Below are positions 1 through 8,800 of a stretch of 40,989 nucleotides of DNA, piece after piece. Numbering within the stretch: position 1 is the stretch's first letter; each line of letters starts with the position of its first letter. The position numbers and the translations under genes were made by a program. The notes under the pieces are model-generated. The model had not been told where the DNA came from, searched no databases, and saw only the letters and a list, made by a program, of their open reading frames with translations. Location of the stretch: assembly GCA_018266215.1 (NCBI GenBank), contig JAFEAV010000056.1:1-40989 (forward strand). Direction: 5' to 3'. Source of the stretch: Cyanobacteria bacterium SZAS LIN-3. GTDB taxonomy: Bacteria > Cyanobacteriota > Vampirovibrionia > Obscuribacterales > Obscuribacteraceae.

Positions 1-828
1 GCCGCCAACCAGGTCGCCACCTTCGGGATAAACCTGAACATCAACGGTTTGCAAAAGAATAGGTATGGTCTTAGAAGCAGTCTCGAAGACGCCGCCATCC
101 TGGATGGCCAGAGCGAGGGTGCCTTCGCCGCGAGGTATCTCGCGAGGCAGATCGAAGCTGACCGTGCACATTCCTTTATCGTCAACAAGGCCAGACGCAC
201 CGGTAACAGCGATACCGTCGACACGGGCGTTAACGGTTACCTTGGCACCAGCGGGCACGCCGCCCTCTGCTCGTTTGACTTCGAGGCTGGCCGTGACTTT
301 CTCCCCTGGGCCGTAGCCATCGCGCAAAAAAGTAATATGCGAATTAAGCCTGGGCGCTCTGAATGCGCGAATATCAAACTTACGCTCGGCGGGAGCATAG
401 CCGTTCCAGGGATAGGTTGACAGGACCGTGTATTCGCCGCCGCTCTGGCCGACAGGAACCGTCCATTCGTACCCCCAGACGCTATTTTCGGTGCGAACGT
501 TGCCGGTGCTTACAATGTCTCCCTTAGGGCCTCTAATTTTTATCAGGGCGCTGACATTCTTATCATCCGATATCGGTTTACGGTCCGCAGCCTTTAACAT
601 CACACCGCGTACGAAAACCTTCTCACCACCGCGATATATGGGCTTGTCCGTACTTACATAGGTCAGAAATCTGTCATCGCCGCCCAGAGCCTGTGTGGCA
701 GGCGGCATCTTGCCCTGGGCCTTCTCACCTGGCACCGGCACCATAGCTTGTGAACTCGCGACAGCCACAGGTAGCAGAACAATCAGGCAAACAAAGAAAA
801 TGGCGACGTAATTGCGGCAGCGAGCCAT
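1..828 (-). CDS. Alpha-2-macroglobulin-like secreted protein, 5' part (cut by window edge)
   Basis: Reading the reverse strand from ATG at 828 gives 276 codons that run off the left edge. The protein begins with a signal peptide (basic MARCRNY, then a hydrophobic stretch ending VAVASSQA). About 25 residues later comes FLTYVSTDKPIYRGGEKVF, which matches the MG2 domain of bacterial alpha-2-macroglobulins and related macroglobulin-domain proteins, followed by Ig-like beta segments (ALIKIRGPKGD, GGEYTVLS, KVTASLEVKR) and VYPEGGDLVGG at the edge, a motif typical of the next macroglobulin domain. GGAG lies 8 bases before the ATG. Family members are envelope-exported, and some trap proteases through a thioester, but the part that would carry one lies outside the window. 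The assignment to the macroglobulin-domain group is fairly secure; the exact role is not. Confidence 0.75.
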   Translation of the reverse strand, partial: MARCRNYVAIFFVCLIVLLPVAVASSQAMVPVPGEKAQGKMPPATQALGGDDRFLTYVSTDKPIYRGGEKVFVRGVMLKAADRKPISDDKNVSALIKIRGPKGDIVSTGNVRTENSVWGYEWTVPVGQSGGEYTVLSTYPWNGYAPAERKFDIRAFRAPRLNSHITFLRDGYGPGEKVTASLEVKRAEGGVPAGAKVTVNARVDGIAVTGASGLVDDKGMCTVSFDLPREIPRGEGTLALAIQDGGVFETASKTIPILLQTVDVQVYPEGGDLVGG

Positions 829-1034
829 TGTTACACTCCGGAGACGATGAGAAGTAGATAGGCTCTGTAGTTTACCAGACACACAACGAGGAAAGGCTCA
901 TGCCATCTCAGTTTGGACTGCCGACGAATTTAAGAACAAAATGTTTCCATTGCAAGATTATTTTTTGCGGGCCGCGAGATTATTGCCCGGTAATCTTGAA
1001 CATATCAGGGTTGTCATCTTGTACAGGGGACGGA

Positions 1035-1526
1035 TCATTTCGCCTTTCTAGCCTTCCTGATGATCTTTTCTACTGGAGGCTTTTTGGCCCGCACCGGAGA
1101 AAACTCAAACAAATCCTTTGTCAAACCGAACCGCCTCATCAGCGCCTGCCTTATTTCAGCAGGCAAGCCTCGCCGCTGTTTCAAATAGTCATTGATCGTT
1201 TGCTTCGCTACACCTAGCTCAAGGGCGATTTCAGCCTGAGACAGACCATGCTCCTCCAACAAGAAGGCCAGAACATCAGGACCGTCGATCGCGCTGGCCA
1301 GAGCCGGTCTTCGATTTTCATAATCTTGTATAAGCATGACTAGGACTTCAAAATAGGCAATTTCACCAGGCTGAATGGCCTCGCCCTTTCTCACTAACTC
1401 ATCTGCCGTCTTCATAGACTCTTCGTAGTCGACGGTGGTCTTGATCTCCACTAATGGCCAGCGACTTAGGAGGGTTCGATACTGAGCGAGAGAGTCAGGA
1501 TCGTTAAGGCTACTTGGATTTGGCAA
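1035..1526 (-). CDS. higA: HigA-type antitoxin / XRE-family regulator
   Basis: This 163-residue protein has the two-part layout of HigA antitoxins. The N-terminal part (about residues 15-75, ending AYFEVLVMLIQDYENRR) matches the conserved HigA lead-in. The helix-turn-helix follows at about 85-140 (LLEEHGLSQAEIALELGVAKQTINDYLKQRRGLP). A basic tail rich in Lys/Arg ends the protein. HigA binds and neutralises the HigB mRNA interferase and represses its own promoter. The start is TTG at 1526 and an in-frame TAG lies just upstream, so the reading frame cannot extend. No good ribosome binding site sits at this TTG, so translation is probably coupled to the short upstream frame 1510-1560, which looks like the remains of higB. 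The promoter and a palindromic operator lie at 1576-1605. Confidence 0.8.
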   Translation of the reverse strand: MPNPSSLNDPDSLAQYRTLLSRWPLVEIKTTVDYEESMKTADELVRKGEAIQPGEIAYFEVLVMLIQDYENRRPALASAIDGPDVLAFLLEEHGLSQAEIALELGVAKQTINDYLKQRRGLPAEIRQALMRRFGLTKDLFEFSPVRAKKPPVEKIIRKARKAK

Positions 1527-1560
1527 ACTGTTCTAGCCGCTCCTTACCAAGAATCCTCAA
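1510..1560 (-). pseudogene. Remnant of higB toxin gene, now a 16-codon leader
   Basis: TTG at 1560, with GGAG six bases upstream, opens a frame of 16 codons reading LRILGKERLEQFAKSK and then TAG at 1512-1510. This resembles the N-terminus of HigB toxins (typically M-[RK]-[IV]-[IL]-G/S-[RK]-..-L-..-F). The body of the toxin, normally about 90 more residues with the catalytic basic residues, is absent: the frame closes and higA begins in another frame at 1526, overlapping it by 17 bases. The likely explanation is an internal deletion that removed the toxin but kept its start and ribosome binding site. A chance leader peptide is the alternative. Confidence 0.5.
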
Positions 1561-1575
1561 TAGACTCTCCGATCA

Positions 1576-1605
1576 CAAAGTACACAAATTTGCGTACTTT
1601 GTCAA
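1576..1605 (-). promoter_or_regulatory. Promoter with overlapping palindromic operator for higA
   Basis: On the reverse strand, TTGACA (1605-1600) is followed after exactly 17 bases by TACTTT (1582-1577), a good sigma-70 type promoter. A 26-base nearly perfect inverted repeat (1576-1601; outer arms CAAAGTAC and GTACTTTG, central AAATTT) covers the -10 box and spacer and touches the -35. This is the position expected of an autorepressor site, so HigA is the likely ligand. Confidence 0.75.
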
Positions 1606-1647
1606 GTCGATAACTAACAGGCACTTCTCACAACCTTTTCTGTCATT

Positions 1648-2793
1648 GTGAAAGCAAGCATAAACTCCGAGCGAAAATTTGAGAGACAAAAAGCCTTGAA
1701 GCACCAAACAAAACATCTATTACTGGCCATATCCCTGCTTATAAGCGTGCCCGTCGCTGCTCTATCGGCGCCGACCGCACCAGCTCCGGCGGCGGGGCAG
1801 TGGGACAGCTTCAATAACGCCGGCATGGACGCCTACAACAAGGGCAACTTCCCGGAGGCGGAGCGCTCGCTGAAAGCCGCTCTGGACCTCGCTGAAAAGC
1901 TGGGAGATAGCGATGCGCGCACGGCGGCCAGTCTGAACAATCTGGCCAGTGTATACGACAGCCAGAGCAAATATGCCCAGGCCGAGCCGCTCTATAAGCG
2001 AGCAATAGAGCTGCGAGAAAAGAACGCCGGAACGCAAAGCCCTGAACTTGCGGCCAGTCTCAACAACCTCGCCGTGCTCTATCTGAATCAAGGCAAATTT
2101 GCCGATGCGGAGGCAATCTTCAAGCGGGTGCTTTCCATACAAGAAAAGAGCGGCAAAGCAGACGACCCGCAGCTGGCCAACAGTCTCAACAATCTGGGCT
2201 CGCTCTATGAGACTCAGAGCAAGTTTGCCGAAGCCGAACCTCTATTTAAGCGAGCCCTTGAGATTGATCGCAAAGCAAGCGGCGGCAATCAAAGTGCTAT
2301 CGCCATCGATCTCAACAATCTAGCCGAACTCGATCGCAACCAGCAAAAATATGCCGAAGCCGAAGACCTCTTTCGCCAGGCACTGGCCATCAACGAAAAA
2401 ACACTCGGCCCGGACCATCCCGATGTAGGCAAGGGTCTGACCAATCTCGCCAACGTCTGTTTCAGTCAAAAGAAGGTCGACGAAGCCGAGGCTCTATACA
2501 AACGAGCGCTCGTCATCGAGGAAAAATCTCTGGGTCCGAACCACCCCGACGTTGCCACCACTCTGAACGGCCTGGCGACACTCTATGATGTGCAGGGCAA
2601 ATATTCCGCGGCCGGGCCAATGTTCCAGCGCGCTCTGGCCATTCGCGAAAAAGCGCTCGGGCCGGACCACCCCAGCGTAGCGAACACGCTCGAAAATTAC
2701 GCTGTGCATCTGCGCGAGACAAAACAGACTGCCGCGGCAGTGGATATGGAGCTTCGGGCAAAGTCGATTAGAGAGAAAAACAAAGCGCAGTAA
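1648..2793 (+). CDS. Secreted kinesin-light-chain-type TPR protein
   Basis: The 381-residue protein starts at GTG 1648 with a basic region and a signal peptide (LLLAISLLISVPVAALSA). The rest is a run of 42-residue tetratricopeptide repeats of the kinesin-light-chain class: seven full copies and one partial. The recurring pattern is S/TLNNLA-LY-QGKYAEAE-LYKRAL-I-EK-LGPDHP-VA. Such solenoids bind partner proteins or peptides; no catalytic domain is present, so it is probably an exported or periplasmic scaffold. It is transcribed away from higA and converges with the adhesin gene, ending 7 bases before that gene's stop codon. No strong ribosome binding site is visible before the GTG. Confidence 0.85.
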   Translation: MKASINSERKFERQKALKHQTKHLLLAISLLISVPVAALSAPTAPAPAAGQWDSFNNAGMDAYNKGNFPEAERSLKAALDLAEKLGDSDARTAASLNNLASVYDSQSKYAQAEPLYKRAIELREKNAGTQSPELAASLNNLAVLYLNQGKFADAEAIFKRVLSIQEKSGKADDPQLANSLNNLGSLYETQSKFAEAEPLFKRALEIDRKASGGNQSAIAIDLNNLAELDRNQQKYAEAEDLFRQALAINEKTLGPDHPDVGKGLTNLANVCFSQKKVDEAEALYKRALVIEEKSLGPNHPDVATTLNGLATLYDVQGKYSAAGPMFQRALAIREKALGPDHPSVANTLENYAVHLRETKQTAAAVDMELRAKSIREKNKAQ

Positions 2794-2800
2794 ATGGCGC

Positions 2801-5800
2801 CTAGCGACTCACATTCATCGCACTCAGTCTCGGCGCGGCCATGTACTCGAATGGCGTGCTATCCCCAATCGACATCAAAATCGCCGCTGTCTTGAGCATC
2901 GACCTTGTCACGCGCTGGTCGCGCGCCTCGGTTGACCGCACCATTTGCTTCAATGGTTCTACGCCCTGCAACAGAGTGCGCAGATCAAATTCACCGGCAA
3001 AGGTTTTAATGCCGTCAGTGTAAGTCCGACCCTTCATCTTGCGATAGCCGACGAATTCGGCGGGATTTACTTCCTGAAAATAGTGAACGTTGCGATTGGT
3101 GATGACTGCGTGGCGACCGGGCGCAATCGAAAGCTTATGCGCACCGCTGCTAATCACAACGCTGTCGCGACGATCATCATGGAAGTTGTAGACAGCAATG
3201 CCGCCATCAAAAGCAATAATGAGCGCGACTGAATTGGCTGCGACATCGACCGAACCGAAATCGGTCTTGACCGAAGTATTGACGTCGGGAGCAATGAACA
3301 TTGGTCCGCTGCCGAGGAAGGCCTGGGCGACATTTGCAATGCCACCGGCAAGAGGCTTGCCGCCGTTCATGCGAACGGCCGGCTGACTGTTGGCGGAAAG
3401 CTGGTTGGCATTGAGATTGGACAAACCAGCGAGCAGCGGCGTCAATGAAGCAGTGAGAACCGGAGCAGAAATACTAGCAGAGCTCAAATTACTCGCCAGA
3501 TTGAGTGCGCCGAGATTGGCTGAAACCGCAGCCACAGGCGCGGAGACCGATGACGATGCCGCGGAGGCTGCTGCGCCCGCGGGGGGATCGGCAACAATGA
3601 CGTCATTGCCGTTCAAGATAATGTTGCCACTATTGCCATTGGCATTGATTACAACATTGCGTCCTTCAGCATTGAGGACATTGCCCGCGCCGGCGGAAGT
3701 GAATGTGCCGGTGGGATTGGCCGTGGTTGTATAGGTGACATTGGCGCCACCACTGGTGATGACTGTCGGGGGGAAACCACCCAGCGGTGTTCCACCGGGC
3801 AAGAGTCCGGTCGTGGGCACCGGCCCAAGGACCAGACTTACCTGACCAACGCCCTTAGCGGTACCCGAGGCATGGATATTCACACCGGTGTTGACGACGA
3901 TTTTACCGTTGGATGTATCATCGTTTTCAATAACGATACTGCCGCTCTTGGTCGAGAGTGAGCTGTTTACGTCCAGCGATAGAATGGAGCCGGGTCCCTT
4001 CGAAAGAAGTGTTATGCCGCCGCCATTGGTAGAAAGCGACTGCCCCGATCCCACCGAGAGATTACCAAGCAAGGATGTAATTTTGATACCGCCTGCGGTA
4101 GCATCAATACTGCCGACCACGGTACCACCTGTGCCGGTGTAATTGAGCGACCCTACTGAGAGATACTCACCGAGAGACACGCCGGAACTGTTAGTGTTGT
4201 TGATAAACAGAGCGCCGCCGAGCTGCTGGCCCGTATTGGAAACACCCCCGAGGGAAACTATCGCAGAATCGACATTAATCGCAGTCTTGCCCATCTTGGT
4301 ATTGGCTTGGCCAATAAATAGATGACCCGAAGTAAACACACCTGCACCACTGGTAGAGATTGCCCCGGAAGACCCGGTAGAGGCCAATGTCAGGTCCATA
4401 GTGCCGGTCACTGCCTTGCTGCTGCTGATGGAAGTACCCTGAATGGACACAGAGTTGCCGCTCAAATCGTCATTGATGGTGACTGCTCCACCGGTAGAGA
4501 CCACCTGAATGATTGATTGAGGCTGACTCGTTATGAACACGCCGCCTTTTGTATTGGCAAGATTTATGCCGGACTTGGTGATTATGCTGATGGTCGAGGG
4601 CGCAGCAACCGATGGCGAGAACGTTATTGGCGTGCTGCTCTTGGTTGTAATTGAGCCAGCGGTGATGAAAATCTGACCATTGTCGGCGACCGACATACCA
4701 GGGTTAGTCGGGCTGAAAGTCACCGAGCCTGGAGTGTTTATTGAAACGGAGGGCAGACCATCGAGAAGAAGAGTGCTGGTGAACAGGTTGCCTAAATCGA
4801 TATTGCCGTTGGCCGTTATGGATACCTGCTTAAAGCCGCCGTAGCTACCATTTCCGCCGGTAACGATGGTCAGAGGGTTGGTGCCCGTGCCAACGCCGAC
4901 TCCGAATGTAATGAAAGAATTCGGCCCGTTCTGACCATTGAACGCACCGTCATTTACGAAGCTCTTGGTTTCAAAATCAACTCCACCATTGGCATCAGTG
5001 GCGGTGATATTTGCTTTCGTAAGCACGTTAATGCCGCTCAAACAGGTCACTGTAAGAGAGCCGGCCTTCAGGTCACTGATAACGGCATTGGTGCTAGTTG
5101 CAGACGGGCCGATTTGCAAAGGCGACGTTGCTCCGGAGGTCAGGGTCAAGCTACTGAGCGAGCCGTTAAGTAGTGGATTGCCGGCCTGGACGAGCAGGCC
5201 CTTACCGCCATTTAAAGAGAGATTAACGTCGGGGTCTGCATCGATACCGGTCGCGCTTACGGTCAGAGGTCCAGAGGTCTGGACAGTGACAGAGCCTTTG
5301 CCCGACGGACCGTGATTGATGATTTCGTAATTGGGCGCTTTTGCCGAGGCGGATGCAACCGTATCGATACCCACAGCCTGGGTGCCGGTGAGAGTTAAGG
5401 TGACTTGACCGGCGGTGGTTGAGCTGCTGGCCTGGAGCAAAATCGGCGTAGTGAGCGGGGTACCGGTGACTACGACATTTGCCGCATTGATTGAAAGATT
5501 GTTGTTTGCCAGAGTCGAATCCATCTTAAACGAACTAATCGGGCTCGTAAAATTGCCGCTACCGGCATCAATGACGAGCGTGTTCAATTTACTGTTGCCG
5601 ATTTGATCGAGAGGGTTACCGACACCGAGCTTAGCGTCGCCGAGCGTTATGCCGGACTTGCCGGTGAGCGTCACATTCAAGCCGGTAACGATACCGCCCG
5701 CGTTACCAAGGACTGTCAGGGTACCGGCACTGTTGGCCAGATCCACTTCGCTTGTTGCAGTAATATCCCCGGCCTTATTAGTCACGATTGTACCGGCCGA

Positions 5801-8800
5801 ATCGATGCTCACAAGAACGCCATTGATACTGTTCGCCGTTCCGTTTGTGATCGAGGCGCCACCGTCCACAACAAAATTGGACTTGGAACCGGAACCGAGC
5901 ACGACAGTGTCGTAAGCATAGGACGCCTGGAAGACATCATCTTTCACAACGAGCCCTTTAGCTCCGGAAAGGACCAGCCGACCGCCCTTGGCGGCTGTAT
6001 TGAGGCCGATGCCGGCAGAGCTCGCGGTCAATGTGCCGCCGACTTTAACTTCAATTCGTCCAGCGGCGGCTCCGCCTCCGGCATTGACTTGCAGCTGATA
6101 AGGCGCGCCGGTTTTTGAAGTGCCCGCGACATTGTCGAGTACAACCGGTTGGGTGCCTGTGAGCGTGAGGAATACGCTGCCATCGATCTTTCCGGCCTGG
6201 CCGTTAGCAAATAATTGTATGGGCGCGAACGAGGGATTTGACGTACTGACAAAATTGGCCGCGGTAATTTTCAAGACGCCACCATTACCCGCAGCATCGG
6301 GGGCAAGTTTTATGGCGGTGAGGCCGCTGGTGAAATTGCCGGTGGTTGTGATGGTCAAATTGGAAATTGTTCCGCCTGCAGTGCTGTCGAAGTTGCCCGC
6401 AAGTGGATTGTTGCCGCCGGTCTTATCACCAAGGGTGATACTGGACGTGGTTTTGCCGTTGATGGTGCCGCCGAGTAGCAGCTTGGTTCCAACAATAACC
6501 TGACCCAGACCAGAAATCGAGAGGCCCCCGGCGCTCTGGAAAGTTGCATTCTTAGCAGTAATTGTCGAGCCAGCCTGCATAGTCACAACCGGTGCAGTCA
6601 ACGATATATTTGATACTATGACGGTTCCACCGGAGGAAAGATTCACCGAAGGAGCCGTGATATTGAGCGTGTTATAGGTCAGCAGACCATTAATAGATAG
6701 CGCGCTCTGATCGATCAGGTTAAGGTTGTTAGTAGTGCCAATGAAATTGCCATTGAGCACAGCCTTGCCGTTTTGATTGACGAACGACGACTGGCCATTG
6801 GCACCGTCGATCTCAAGCGTGCCGGAGGCCTTGGTGAAGACGTACTGCAAACTGCTACCGATGTTACCGGCGGAAGTACCAAGAATGACGTTGGTCGCCG
6901 TGATAACAGCGGACTTATTCTGGCTGATTCCACTCATGGAAGAAATATTCACATCAGTTGTCTTCGTGCCGCCGACGGCGGCATTCAAAACAATGGCATT
7001 GGCCGCGGTACCGGTCAACTTGATCTTGCCGGCGGTAATAGCTCCGGCAACAGTGATACCAGTGGCGGTGACATTGTAGTTATTCAGAGCAGTACCGGCA
7101 TTGACGGTGACGGCAGAAGAATCAGTCACATCTACAGAGCCCTTGGCTGCCGAAGCAGTGAGAACCGGCGTAGCAACTATCAAGGACGTGCCGGCGCCGA
7201 TACTTCCTCCAGTCGTCAACAAATTGACACTTGTGCCAGCGATACCATTACCGGCCGCACCGGTCTTGATGTCGGCGTCGGCCGTTATAACTGAGACGGC
7301 TCCTGTGCCGTTCCCAACCTGATTGCCGGCCAGACTGGCTAAAAGAACCGAACCGCCGGTACCTTTGTAGGTATCTTGCAGGGTGACGCCGGCAAATTGC
7401 AAATTGTTGACCGTGAGAGTCTTGGCGGCGCTGGTGATGCTGATTGGTTCACCCGGGGCGCCGGAGCCGCTGACAGTCAGGGCCGCCGTGTTCGAATCTT
7501 TGATGAAGATCGGATTAGATGTTGTGCCTGTAGCAGTGATAGAGGACGAGGCAGTGGTGAGAAACGGCTTGGCGGCTGAGCCAACTGTGGCACTGCCGCC
7601 GACAGTCACATTACCACCAGTGATGGCCTTAGACGTTCCGATACTTCCAGCGCCGGTCGTCGTAATCTTAAAATTGCCGGTCGAAGCCACAGAACCAGAC
7701 GTAAAATTCGTCACCTTACCAGCGCTAGTATCCACAGTCACAAGTACATTTGTTCCAGTGCCGTTTGCCGATATCGAGTTGGCAGCGACTTCAAGAGCGA
7801 TATTGCCTCCCAGACCGAGCTCCTTGAGCGCAGACAGATTAACAGTAGGAGCGGTTATAACACCTGAGCCAGTAATATCGCCTCCAATTCCAAAGAATGA
7901 AGTATTGGGAATCGCCCCCATACCGGCCGCTACATTTACGACGCCGGCTGCATCAATATTGCCATTGATTTGTACCCCACCCCAACCGACAAGTGTTACA
8001 TTTGAAGCACCGGTAATTGGTCCGCTAACAATAATCTTGTTATGCGATTCCGAGACTTCCAGAGTCGAACCACTAACCATTTTTACTGATTGCAGCACTA
8101 TACTCTGACCACCGATGCCAACAAAAATCGAAGCGGCTTTTGTCGTACCCGTTAGAGTCAAGGTACTGGTGTCGATGACGACCGGATTGCTTGTGCTACC
8201 GGTAGCGGCGCCAACGGTTAAATCCACTGTGCCAAAACCACCTTCAGTTGTTGTATCCTTACCGCTCGAAGCGAATCCATCCGTTCCGCCTCCACCATTA
8301 GCGCCACCGACACCGGGAGCATCCTTTATACCGCCTTGCCCGCCGGTGTTCGTGGGGGTAGTTCGGGAATTGCCTCCCGCCCCGCCATTGCTGTCAATCG
8401 TACCCTTGTAGGTAGCCGTCCCGCCATTAAAACCGGCGTTGCTAGCGGTTCCTCCGACGCCGCCGGTTGCAATGACACCAAGTTTGCCTGTGGAAGAACC
8501 ACCACCACCACCAGTAGCACTCACAGTCGATGTAGTCGTGCCGGCCCCGCCGCCACCGGCTCCGAGGAAGTATACGCCGGCGCCGCCACCTCCCGTTACA
8601 GTGCCGCCGCCAATGCCCGCCGCACCGCCGCCACCACCACCGCCAAAGGCCGTACCGCCACCGCCACCGCCGCCGGCATTGGTCAGAATCGCGCTGGCAC
8701 CGCCAGCCCCACCCGCCGCTCCATCAAAATCAAGTATCGTGTAGCCAAAAGGCTGATTGCCTATGAACGAGAAAGGCGTCTTAATCGTCACCGGAGCAGC

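Noticed and set aside
900..1217. 105-codon forward frame overlapping higA
   Set aside because: The HigA family match on the reverse strand is clear; the forward frame has no start signals or domain.
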